Below are positions 1 through 7,602 of a stretch of DNA of 64,000 nucleotides, in pieces; positions within the stretch are counted from its first letter, which is position 1, and each line of letters opens with the position of its first letter. The notes beneath the pieces were generated by a model, which saw nothing but the letters and a program-made list of their open reading frames with translations, was not told the origin of the DNA and did not search any database. Location of the stretch: positions 62,001 to 126,000 of the forward strand of contig UQCC01000001.1 of the NCBI GenBank assembly GCA_900539325.1, given 5' to 3'. Both the position numbers and the translations under genes were made by a program. Origin of the DNA: an uncultured Eubacterium sp. (GTDB taxonomy: Bacteria; Bacillota; Clostridia; Oscillospirales; Acutalibacteraceae).

Positions 1-543
1 ATCAAGTATATGTTCCCTAAAGCTCACGCTGCGGCTTATGTTATTGCCGCACTTCGTATTGCGTGGTATAAGATTTATTATCCTGTTCAGTTTTACAGTG
101 CATTCTTTACCGTTCGAGGCGGTGCGATTGATGCAGTTGCGGCTGTTCAGGGCAAGGAAGCCGTTAAACGCAAGATGAACGAAATCAAGCTAAAGGGCAA
201 TGAGGCAACTGCTAAAGAGGAATCTCAATATGTCGTTTTGCAGATTGTAATTGAGATGCTCGCCCGTGGTTATGAATTCTTGCCTGTTGACCTTAATAAA
301 TCCGATTGGCGAGTTTATAAAATCGAGGACGGAAAAATTCGACTTCCGTTTTCAGCTATTGATGGTATCGGCGAAACTGCGGCACAGGCTATTGCCGACG
401 CTGTTCAACGAAATCCCGACGGCTTCGTTGCGTCTGATGACCTTGCAAACGAGCCGGGTGTAGGCAAATCCGTTGTTGACGCACTTCGTGCGGCAGGTGC
501 TCTCGGCGATTTGCCCGAAACTACACAAATTTCTTTATTTTAA
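1..543 (+). CDS. polC: DNA polymerase III PolC, C-terminal fragment
   Basis: The reading frame is open from base 1 (I-K-Y-M-F-P-K-A-H-A) to a TAA at 541-543, so this is the 3' end of a gene that begins upstream of the window. The KYMFPKAHAAAYV stretch followed by a RIAWYKIYYP segment, a helix-hairpin-helix-like stretch (IDGIGETAAQAIADA and EPGVGKSVVDALRAAGAL) and the terminal DLPETTQISLF are characteristic of the C-terminus of Gram-positive PolC, the replicative polymerase with built-in 3'-5' exonuclease. Only about 180 residues are present, so the catalytic palm cannot be assessed. The end of transcription is not obvious; the his promoter starts within 20 bases of the stop. Confidence 0.93.
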   Translation: MKYMFPKAHAAAYVIAALRIAWYKIYYPVQFYSAFFTVRGGAIDAVAAVQGKEAVKRKMNEIKLKGNEATAKEESQYVVLQIVIEMLARGYEFLPVDLNKSDWRVYKIEDGKIRLPFSAIDGIGETAAQAIADAVQRNPDGFVASDDLANEPGVGKSVVDALRAAGALGDLPETTQISLF

Positions 544-561
544 CTTATATAAAATTTGTTG

Positions 562-590
562 TTGACAAGCTCACTTTATTGTGTTAGCAT
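562..590 (+). promoter_or_regulatory. sigma-A-type promoter of the his operon
   Basis: TTGACA (562-567), 17-base spacer, TAGCAT (585-590). It sits between the polC stop and hisZG and is the only good promoter ahead of the his-recJ-rel run. The -10 box lies inside an inverted repeat described separately. Confidence 0.7.
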
Positions 591-608
591 ATTAGCGTAC
601 TAAAGTGA
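571..608 (+). promoter_or_regulatory. Operator-like inverted repeat over the his promoter
   Basis: Perfect 8-base arms TCACTTTA (571-578) and TAAAGTGA (601-608) flank the -10 box and the probable start site. The inner sequence is only partly symmetric (TTAG at 584-587 and CTAA at 600-603). The position suits repressor binding that would block RNA polymerase. The regulator is unknown; a TrpR-like histidine repressor is one possibility, not shown by the sequence. Confidence 0.5.
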
Positions 609-653
609 ACTATGGGAAAGGACGGTATTTCCACGGAAATATCATTTAAAACT

Positions 654-2267
654 ATGAAAAGATATTCAAAAATAACTCCGCAGGGCAGCAGAGATTACCT
701 TTTTGAGGAGTGCGACGACAGAAGGAAGGTAGAACACGAACTTTCTGTTCTGTTTAAAGAAAATAATTACAGAAAGGTCATTACTCCTGCTATCGAATAC
801 TTTGATGTGTTCAAAAGTGACAATGTCGGAATTGAGTCGGAGATGATGTTTAAGATGTCCGATTCAAAGGGCAGAACAACTGTTTTGCGTCCCGATAATA
901 CCATGCCTATTGCCCGTATGGTTGCTACCAGACTTCACGATGAAGAACTTCCGGTAAGACTATATTACAGTCAACCTGTATTTGTCAGAGCAAAGGATTT
1001 GGCAGGCAGACCGAGCGAAATTGCTCAAAGCGGTGTTGAACTTATCGGTGACGGCTCATTTGATGCGGATATAGAAATAGTCAAAATGGCTGTTGAAAGT
1101 TTAAAGAGAAGCAATCTCAATTCATTTAAACTTGAACTCGGCAATGCGGCATTTTTCAATGTCGTTCTCGGCAAAATGGATATTCCGCAAAGTGTGAGGG
1201 CTGATGTTGTAAACTATATTGAATCAAAGAATTATGCGGCTCTCGGTGACTTGCTTGACAAAATTGGTGACACTGCCGAAACAAGAGTAATTCGCAGATT
1301 ACCTCGTCTGTTCGGTGACGCTTCCGTAATTGATGAAGCAAAAAAGTTATATTCCGATTCTGCATTTCAACAGGCATTGTTTTATCTTCAAACTGTTTAC
1401 AATCGGCTCTGTGATGAGGGATTAAAGGATTATATCATTCTCGACCTCGGTCTTGTAAACCGCTCAAATTATTATACGGGAATTATATTTCACGGTTATG
1501 CCGAAGGTTCGGGTATTTCTGTTCTTTCCGGCGGTAGATATGATAATCTTCTCGGTGAATTCGGCATGCCTGCTCCGGCTATCGGCTTTGCCGTTGAGGT
1601 GTCCGCTCTTTGTGAGGCTATGCGTGAGGTTATTAATGTAGAACGACCTATCCGTATCGCTCTTACAAAAGGCAGATTGGAGCGAAAAACGGTTGAGCTG
1701 TTCAAAACTATGGGGCTTGATACCGCAGAACTTGAAAATAAGGGAAGACGGCTTATTCTTCCTGTTGATAAATATGAAACCGTGCTGTCAAAGGCACCGG
1801 ATGTTATTACATATGTTGAGCACGGCGTGTGTGACATCGGCATTGTAGGCAAAGACACCATTGTTGAGCACGGCTCGTCGTTTTATGAGGTTATCGACCT
1901 TAACATCGGCAAATGCAAATTCGCTCTTGCCTGCCCAAAGGGAACAGATTTCTTTTCGGGCTATAAGCGTAAAACGGTTGCTTCAAAGTACCCGAAGGTT
2001 GCAAAAGAATTCTTTGAGTCAAAGGGTATGGATGTCGAGGTTATCAAAATTGAGGGCAGTGTTGAACTTGCTCCGCTTCTCGGTCTTGCCGACGGTATAG
2101 TCGATATTGTAGAAACCGGCTCAACGCTTAAAGAAAACGGACTTGAGGTTGTTGAGGACATCTTCCCGATTTCCGCAAGGGTAATAGTAAATATGGCTTC
2201 AATGAAGCTTCGCAAGGCAGAAATTGAAGAATTTTTGAATGATTTGGAACTTGCGTCCCGTGTTTGA
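654..2267 (+). CDS. hisZG: HisZ-HisG fusion, ATP phosphoribosyltransferase
   Basis: This single 537-residue protein joins the regulatory and catalytic parts of the first enzyme of histidine synthesis (ATP + PRPP to phosphoribosyl-ATP). Residues 1 to about 328 are HisZ, a class II HisRS-like paralogue, with motif-2-like LRPDNTMPIARM and the QSGVELIG and SGGRYDNLLGEFG motifs. From about residue 331 a short-form HisG begins (IRIALTKGRLERKTVELF) and ends with the PRPP-binding DGIVDIVETGSTLKENGL. The ATG at 654 starts the HisZ-typical MKRYSKITPQGSRD. An upstream in-frame ATG at 612 would add 14 residues that do not look like family sequence, but neither start has a strong ribosome site. The two halves are separate genes in most Firmicutes, so the fusion is unusual. 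Confidence 0.93.
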   Translation: MKRYSKITPQGSRDYLFEECDDRRKVEHELSVLFKENNYRKVITPAIEYFDVFKSDNVGIESEMMFKMSDSKGRTTVLRPDNTMPIARMVATRLHDEELPVRLYYSQPVFVRAKDLAGRPSEIAQSGVELIGDGSFDADIEIVKMAVESLKRSNLNSFKLELGNAAFFNVVLGKMDIPQSVRADVVNYIESKNYAALGDLLDKIGDTAETRVIRRLPRLFGDASVIDEAKKLYSDSAFQQALFYLQTVYNRLCDEGLKDYIILDLGLVNRSNYYTGIIFHGYAEGSGISVLSGGRYDNLLGEFGMPAPAIGFAVEVSALCEAMREVINVERPIRIALTKGRLERKTVELFKTMGLDTAELENKGRRLILPVDKYETVLSKAPDVITYVEHGVCDIGIVGKDTIVEHGSSFYEVIDLNIGKCKFALACPKGTDFFSGYKRKTVASKYPKVAKEFFESKGMDVEVIKIEGSVELAPLLGLADGIVDIVETGSTLKENGLEVVEDIFPISARVIVNMASMKLRKAEIEEFLNDLELASRV

Positions 2268-2278
2268 TAGGAGGAAAT

Positions 2279-3562
2279 ATGAAAATTACAAAGGCAAACG
2301 GCAAAGCAGAATATGCCGTAATAGAAAATCTTAAAAAAAGAAGCGGTGAAACCGATGAAAAAATCGTAAACATCGTTTCAAACATTATCAATGAGGTTAA
2401 GGAAAACGGCGATGATGCCGTTAGGGAATTCACCGTTAGATTTGACGGCGGTGTTCCTAAAAAGTCCGTTATCGAAAAGGATGAACTTCAGGAATATCTT
2501 AATATGGTGGACGATGACTTTAAGTCTGCCATAATTAAAGCAAAGAATAATATTTATGATTTTCATCTCCGTCAGGCACAGCAGTCTTGGATGACCACCA
2601 AGGAGAGCGGAGTTATTATGGGTCAAAGAGTGCGTGGACTTCACAGAGTCGGCATTTATGTTCCGGGCGGTACTGCTGCTTATCCGTCATCGGTTTTGAT
2701 GAATGCAGTTCCTGCAAAAATCGCAGGAGTTAAGGAAATTATTATGGTAACTCCTCCTGCAACCGATGGAAATCCCGACCCTAATATTATGGCTGCTGCT
2801 GCTGTTGCAGGGGTAGACAGAGTGTTCCTTGTAGGCGGTGCACAGGCTGTTGCCGCTCTTGCATACGGAACGGAAAAAATTCCAAAGGTAGACAAAATCG
2901 TAGGCCCCGGCAATATATTTGTTGCAACCGCAAAAAGACTTCTTTACGGTGTGGTTGACATTGATATGGTAGCCGGACCGAGCGAAATCCTTATTGTAGC
3001 CGATAAAACGGCAGACCCTGCTTTTTTGGCGGCAGACCTTATGTCACAGGCAGAGCACGACAAGATGGCTTCGGCTATTTTGCTTACAACCTCTATTGAT
3101 TTGGCAAGAGCTGCCGCACATGAGATTGAAAAGCAGGTTAAAAATCTCGACCGTCAGGAAATTATTCGTGAAAGCCTTGAAAATTACGGAGAAATTATTG
3201 TTTGCGAGGACTTGAAGCAGGCCATTGATTTTGCAAACGAGCTTGCACCCGAACATCTTGAACTTTGCGTTGCAGAGCCTCTTAAATATATCGGCAAGGT
3301 AGACAACGCAGGTTCCGTATTCCTCGGCAATTTCTCACCGGAGCCTCTCGGCGATTACTTTGCGGGTCCAAATCATGTTTTGCCGACTTCGGGCACAGCA
3401 AGATTTTTCTCACCTCTCGGAGTAGACAGCTTTGTAAAGAAGTCGTCATTCATTTATTATACTCCTGCCGAGCTTCGTGCGGCAAAAGATGATATTATCA
3501 AACTTGCCGATACAGAGGGCCTTACGGCTCACGCAAATTCAATTAAGGTAAGATTTGAATAA
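2279..3562 (+). CDS. hisD: Histidinol dehydrogenase
   Basis: It catalyses the last two steps of histidine synthesis, oxidising histidinol to histidine with NAD. It is 427 residues, close to the usual 430. Expected zinc ligands are visible: Q257 and H260 in MSQAEHDK, D359 in PLGDYFAGPNH, and H418 in LTAHANS near the C-terminus. The VGPGNIFVATAKRLLYG and VAGPSEILI motifs are also present. The ATG at 2279 is preceded by a strong AGGAGGA (2269-2275); a TTG at 2264 inside the end of hisZG is less likely. The gene follows hisZG by 11 bases, so the two are cotranscribed. Confidence 0.97.
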   Translation: MKITKANGKAEYAVIENLKKRSGETDEKIVNIVSNIINEVKENGDDAVREFTVRFDGGVPKKSVIEKDELQEYLNMVDDDFKSAIIKAKNNIYDFHLRQAQQSWMTTKESGVIMGQRVRGLHRVGIYVPGGTAAYPSSVLMNAVPAKIAGVKEIIMVTPPATDGNPDPNIMAAAAVAGVDRVFLVGGAQAVAALAYGTEKIPKVDKIVGPGNIFVATAKRLLYGVVDIDMVAGPSEILIVADKTADPAFLAADLMSQAEHDKMASAILLTTSIDLARAAAHEIEKQVKNLDRQEIIRESLENYGEIIVCEDLKQAIDFANELAPEHLELCVAEPLKYIGKVDNAGSVFLGNFSPEPLGDYFAGPNHVLPTSGTARFFSPLGVDSFVKKSSFIYYTPAELRAAKDDIIKLADTEGLTAHANSIKVRFE

Positions 3563-3590
3563 TTTGTAGGGGACACGGCTTGCCCGTCCC
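3563..3590 (+). repeat. Short GTAGGGG-type dispersed hairpin
   Basis: Directly after the hisD stop lies TTTGTAGGGGAC followed by CTTGCCCGTCCC, with arms GGGAC (3570-3574) and GTCCC (3586-3590). A related TTTGTAGGGG element sits at 58229-58255. From memory, such elements recur between genes in related Clostridia. It lies within the operon, so it may form a hairpin in the mRNA between hisD and hisB. Confidence 0.5.
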
Positions 3591-3619
3591 GTATTTTAAA
3601 GAAAGATACGGTAAATATT

Positions 3620-4198
3620 ATGCGTACAGCAACAGTAGAAAGAAATACAAAAGAAACACAGATAAAAGCCGAACTCAATCTTGACGGCGGAGAGGTAAGC
3701 ATTTCAACAGGTATCGGATTTTTTGACCATATGCTTACGGCTTTTGCCGTTCACGGCGGATTCGGTTTAAAACTAAATGTAAGCGGCGACCTTGATGTAG
3801 ACACTCATCACACCGTTGAGGATACAGGCATTGTTCTCGGCACGGCTTTTAAGCAGGCACTCGGAGATATGAGCGGAATAGAACGCTACGGCACATTTTT
3901 CATTCCTATGGACGAGAGCCTTGCACAGGCTTCGCTGGATATTTCAAACCGTCCGTTTTTGGTATTTAATGCAGACTTTAAGCAGGAAAAATGCGGTGAT
4001 TACGAAAATTGCGTGACCGAGGAATTTTGGCGTGCCTTTGCCGTAAACAGCGGAATTACACTTCATATCAATGTCCTTTACGGCTCAAACGCTCACCACG
4101 AGATTGAAGCAATATTTAAAGCAGTTGCACATGCAATGAAAATCGCAGTAACAAAAAATGTTGACGGCTCCGTGCTCTCAACAAAAGGAGTACTTTAA
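3620..4198 (+). CDS. hisB: Imidazoleglycerol-phosphate dehydratase
   Basis: It dehydrates imidazole glycerol phosphate to imidazole acetol phosphate. The 192-residue length is that of the monofunctional enzyme, without the histidinol-phosphatase domain of enterobacteria. Metal-binding histidine motifs are intact: GIGFFDHMLTAFAVHGGF, DTHHTVEDTGI and NAHHEIEAIFKAVAHAMK. The start lies 57 bases after hisD, across the small hairpin repeat. The stop overlaps the hisA start (TAATG), which points to translational coupling. Confidence 0.97.
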   Translation: MRTATVERNTKETQIKAELNLDGGEVSISTGIGFFDHMLTAFAVHGGFGLKLNVSGDLDVDTHHTVEDTGIVLGTAFKQALGDMSGIERYGTFFIPMDESLAQASLDISNRPFLVFNADFKQEKCGDYENCVTEEFWRAFAVNSGITLHINVLYGSNAHHEIEAIFKAVAHAMKIAVTKNVDGSVLSTKGVL

Positions 4199-4911
4199 TG
4201 ATAATTTTTCCCGCTATTGATATTATAGACGGCAAGCCCGTAAGACTTTTTAAAGGCGATTTTGCAACCGCCGAACAGGTTGCCGATGATGTGCTTGAAA
4301 CTGCAAACGGCTTTGTTCAGGCAGGTGCCGAATGGGTGCATATGGTAGACCTTGACGGTTCGCTGAAAAAAGAGAGGGTGAATTCTCAAACCTTTATTGA
4401 TGTTGCCCGTCAAACGCCGCTAAAAGTTGAAATCGGCGGCGGTATCCGCACAATGGCTGATATTGATTTTTATGCAAGCAACGATATTTCAAGAGTGATT
4501 TTAGGCTCTGTTGCTCTTAAAAATCCCAAACTTGTCAAAGAGGCTGTTAAGGAATTCGGCAACCTTATCGCAGTAGGCATTGATGCTAAAAACGGCTTTG
4601 TTGCAACCGAGGGTTGGACAGAGGGTTCGGACACTCATTATATCGACCTTGCAAAGCAGATGGAAGCAATGGGCGTCAAAACAATTATTTACACCGACAT
4701 TTCAAAAGATGGTACTTTGAGCGGACCGAATGTTGAACAGCTTGTTGAACTCAACAATGCCGTATCGTGTGATATTACGGCGTCCGGCGGCGTTACAAAT
4801 ATTGATGATATTGTCGCTCTCAGAGATAAAAATCTCTATGGTGCTATTTGCGGCAAATCGATTTATAAAGGCACTTTGGATTTAAAGCAGGCTGTGGAGG
4901 TTTGTAAGTAA
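4198..4911 (+). CDS. hisA: ProFAR isomerase
   Basis: A 237-residue (beta/alpha)8 isomerase that converts ProFAR to PRFAR. The N-terminal FPAIDIIDGKPVRLFKGDF, the EIGGGIRTMADIDFY motif, TDISKDGTLSGPN and ASGGVTNIDDI separate it from the sister protein HisF. It overlaps hisB by one base and hisI by one base. No hisH lies before it and no hisF after it, although these normally supply the next step (PRFAR to IGP), so that pair must be encoded elsewhere if the pathway is complete. Confidence 0.96.
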   Translation: MIIFPAIDIIDGKPVRLFKGDFATAEQVADDVLETANGFVQAGAEWVHMVDLDGSLKKERVNSQTFIDVARQTPLKVEIGGGIRTMADIDFYASNDISRVILGSVALKNPKLVKEAVKEFGNLIAVGIDAKNGFVATEGWTEGSDTHYIDLAKQMEAMGVKTIIYTDISKDGTLSGPNVEQLVELNNAVSCDITASGGVTNIDDIVALRDKNLYGAICGKSIYKGTLDLKQAVEVCK

Positions 4912-5240
4912 TGGATTTGGATAAGTATTTTAAAAAAGGCGAGCTTATTCCCGCAATAGTTCAGGAGGAGTCAACCGGTGAAGTTCTTATGCTTGCCTAT
5001 ATGAACAAAGAATCTTTGCAAAAAACTCTTGAAACAGGCTACACTTGGTTTTGGTCAAGGAGCAGGCAGGAACTTTGGAACAAAGGTGCAACCTCCGGTC
5101 ATCTTCAAAAAATCACCGATATAAAGGGCGATTGTGATGATGATACACTTTTAATTAAGGTTATTCAAACAGGTGCCGCTTGCCATACGGGCAATCATTC
5201 ATGCTTTTTCAATAACATAGATTTTAACAAAGCGGATTAA
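4911..5240 (+). CDS. hisI: Phosphoribosyl-AMP cyclohydrolase
   Basis: A 109-residue single-domain cyclohydrolase opening the adenine ring of PR-AMP. Typical motifs are WFWSRSRQELWNKGATSGHLQ, the metal-binding DCDDDTLL and the cysteine pair region GAACHTGNHSCFF. Here the cyclohydrolase and the pyrophosphatase (hisE) are separate genes, 14 bases apart, unlike the fused HisIE of many bacteria. A GGAGG in the end of hisA serves as its ribosome site. Confidence 0.97.
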   Translation: MDLDKYFKKGELIPAIVQEESTGEVLMLAYMNKESLQKTLETGYTWFWSRSRQELWNKGATSGHLQKITDIKGDCDDDTLLIKVIQTGAACHTGNHSCFFNNIDFNKAD

Positions 5241-5254
5241 CGAAAGGTAATAAT

Positions 5255-5578
5255 ATGGATTACATCAGAAACGACTATGAAACTATCCTTGCAAGAAAGG
5301 ACGCAAAAGAAGAAGGTTCTTACACCTGCTATCTTTTTGAACAGGGACTTGATAAAATATTAAAAAAAGTCGGCGAGGAAAGCACGGAAATGGTTATCGC
5401 CGCAAAAAACGGAGTTAAGGAAGAAACCGTCGGCGAGATTTGCGACCTTATTTACCACACTCTTGTTATGATGGTAAACGAGGACATCACAATAGAAGAT
5501 GTTGAGGCGGTTCTCCAAAAGCGTGCAGAAAAAGCAGGCAATTTAAAGAAATTTCATAAGGTAGACAAAAATTCATAA
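5255..5578 (+). CDS. hisE: Phosphoribosyl-ATP pyrophosphatase
   Basis: A 107-residue all-alpha MazG-like pyrophosphohydrolase that converts PR-ATP to PR-AMP, the step between HisZG and HisI. The family motif KVGEESTEMVIAAKNG is present, followed by the GEICDLIYHTLVMMV helix carrying the acidic metal ligands. A ribosome site (GAAAGG) lies upstream. The stop overlaps the recJ start (TAATG), tying recJ to the his operon. Confidence 0.95.
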   Translation: MDYIRNDYETILARKDAKEEGSYTCYLFEQGLDKILKKVGEESTEMVIAAKNGVKEETVGEICDLIYHTLVMMVNEDITIEDVEAVLQKRAEKAGNLKKFHKVDKNS

Positions 5579-7602
5579 TGGCAATAAAAAAATGGGTGAT
5601 TAGGCAGGCTGATAAGGAGCGTGCCTCCCAAATCAGCGAAAAATTTAATATTGACCCGTTTGTTGCTTTTTTGATGGTGTCACGAGGAATAGTTGACGAT
5701 ATTGATGTTGTCAATTTTATGACAGATGAATTTATGTTTTCGTCACCGTTTGATATGGCAGATATGGACGAGGCGGTTTTTACCGTAAGCGAAGCGATAG
5801 AAAACGGGGACAAAATCTGCGTTTACGGCGACTATGACTGCGACGGCGTTACATCCACAACTTTGCTTGTGGATTTTCTGCGTAGTAAGGGTGCTGATGT
5901 TTGTTACTATATTCCGAGCAGAGAAACAGAGGGCTACGGCTTGAATAATTCCGCAATAGATGAAATTGCTCGGTGGGGCGTTAATCTCATTGTCACCGTT
6001 GATAACGGAATAAGTGCCTTTGATGAGGCGGAGCATATTTATGAACTCGGTATGTCGCTTGTTGTTACCGACCATCATCAACTTACCGACGGCAAACTTC
6101 CGAAAGCGGAAGCGGTTGTCAATCCTCACAGGGAAGATAATGCAATGGATTTTCGTGATTTTTGCGGAGTCGGCGTTGCTTTCAAATTCGCCGTTGCAAT
6201 GGATGAAGATAATGTAGAAGATATTGTGGAACGCTACATAGACCTTGTGGCTATTGGTACAATTGCCGATGTTATGCCGCTTAAAGAAGAAAACAGAGCA
6301 TTTGTACGCCGTGGATTGCAAAAGCTTAACAACAATCCTCGCAAATCTCTTGCACCGCTTATTAAACGAAATTCAAACGAAATCACTTCTCAGGATATTG
6401 CGTTCCAAATTTGCCCGAGAATAAATGCAATGGGCAGAATGGGCGATGCCAAAAGAGCGGTTGAATTTTTGCTTTGCGATGATGCCGCTCAGGCAGTTTC
6501 GGCTTGCAATTCTCTTGATGAGGAAAATGCAAACCGTCAGCAGGTGGAGCAGGAAATTATAGAAGATGTCAAAAAGCAAATCAAAAAAAATCCGCGTCTT
6601 GTGGCTTCACCTATTATAGTTGTGGCAGGAAAAGGCTATCATCACGGCGTTATCGGCATTGTCGCCGCTCATATTTTGGAAAAATACGGCAAACCTACTT
6701 TTGTTATCGGCATTGACGAAAACGGTGTTGCCCGCGGTTCGGCACGAAGTGTTGAGGGATTTAATATCTTTGAAGCACTCACCGCTTGTAGCGATGATAT
6801 GATTCAGTTTGGCGGACATCCGCTTGCGGCAGGCATAACGCTTAAAGAGGATATGATAGAAAAGTTTTCGGCGGATATTAACGAATTTGCCATTAAAAAT
6901 TATCCCGTTATGCCACAGGTTGAACTTACACTTGATTTTAAACTTGCTCCGTCATATCTAAACCTTGATTTGGTAGATTCTTTGTCGGTGCTTGAACCTT
7001 ACGGTGCAGGCAATTCGCAGGCTGTTTTCGGAATATATAAGTTGAGGCTTTTGGGCGTAACTCCTCTCAGTGAGGGCAAGCACATTCGCCTTGATTTGCA
7101 GAAAAAAGAGACAAAAATCAGAGTTGTAAAATTCTCAACTCCGTATGACGATTTCCCGTATAAACCGGGGGATGAACTCAATCTCGCAGTTAAAGTAAGC
7201 AAAAACGCATATAACGGCAAAATGTATTTGTCTGTTCAGGCGGTTGATATTCGACTGTCGTCACTCGATGAGGATAAATATTTTGCAGAAAAATCGGCTT
7301 ATGATTTGTACAGATACACGGGCAAGGTTGATGAAAGCCTTTATCCTACCAGAGAGGATTGTGCCTTTGTGTATAAGTATTTAAAGAAAAATAACGGTTA
7401 CCCTTATTCGCTTGAAAATTTGTATTTAAGGCTTCAGGACAATATGACTTACGGCAAGCTTATGTTTGCACTCAAGGCATTTTCACAGGGCGGACTGATT
7501 AATTATAAAAAAGGAATAACCCTTAATACTGTAAAGGAAAAAGTAAACCTTGAAGAAACACCTATTCTCAAGGCTTTGAAGGGAAGATTAAACATTGAGT
7601 GA
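5578..7602 (+). CDS. recJ: Single-stranded-DNA exonuclease RecJ
   Basis: A 5'-3' ssDNA exonuclease of recombination and mismatch repair, 674 residues. The DHH phosphoesterase core is clear: YGDYDCDGVTSTTLL, VTVDNGISAFDEA and VTDHHQ. The DHHA1 part carries GYHHGVIGIVAAHI and the substrate-binding GGHPLAAGITL. An OB-type region follows, and the last ~150 residues form a helical extension. It is translationally coupled to hisE and its end overlaps the next gene by 8 bases. Promoter-distal placement behind histidine genes is probably a packing effect rather than a functional link. Confidence 0.96.
   Translation: MAIKKWVIRQADKERASQISEKFNIDPFVAFLMVSRGIVDDIDVVNFMTDEFMFSSPFDMADMDEAVFTVSEAIENGDKICVYGDYDCDGVTSTTLLVDFLRSKGADVCYYIPSRETEGYGLNNSAIDEIARWGVNLIVTVDNGISAFDEAEHIYELGMSLVVTDHHQLTDGKLPKAEAVVNPHREDNAMDFRDFCGVGVAFKFAVAMDEDNVEDIVERYIDLVAIGTIADVMPLKEENRAFVRRGLQKLNNNPRKSLAPLIKRNSNEITSQDIAFQICPRINAMGRMGDAKRAVEFLLCDDAAQAVSACNSLDEENANRQQVEQEIIEDVKKQIKKNPRLVASPIIVVAGKGYHHGVIGIVAAHILEKYGKPTFVIGIDENGVARGSARSVEGFNIFEALTACSDDMIQFGGHPLAAGITLKEDMIEKFSADINEFAIKNYPVMPQVELTLDFKLAPSYLNLDLVDSLSVLEPYGAGNSQAVFGIYKLRLLGVTPLSEGKHIRLDLQKKETKIRVVKFSTPYDDFPYKPGDELNLAVKVSKNAYNGKMYLSVQAVDIRLSSLDEDKYFAEKSAYDLYRYTGKVDESLYPTREDCAFVYKYLKKNNGYPYSLENLYLRLQDNMTYGKLMFALKAFSQGGLINYKKGITLNTVKEKVNLEETPILKALKGRLNIE

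Noticed and set aside
612..653. Earlier start for hisZG at 612
   Set aside because: The 14 extra residues do not resemble HisZ and the site has no better ribosome binding sequence; kept only as a possibility.
5743..6321. Minus-strand ORF of 192 codons inside recJ
   Set aside because: It lies wholly within the conserved DHH core of recJ and has no ribosome site or family resemblance.
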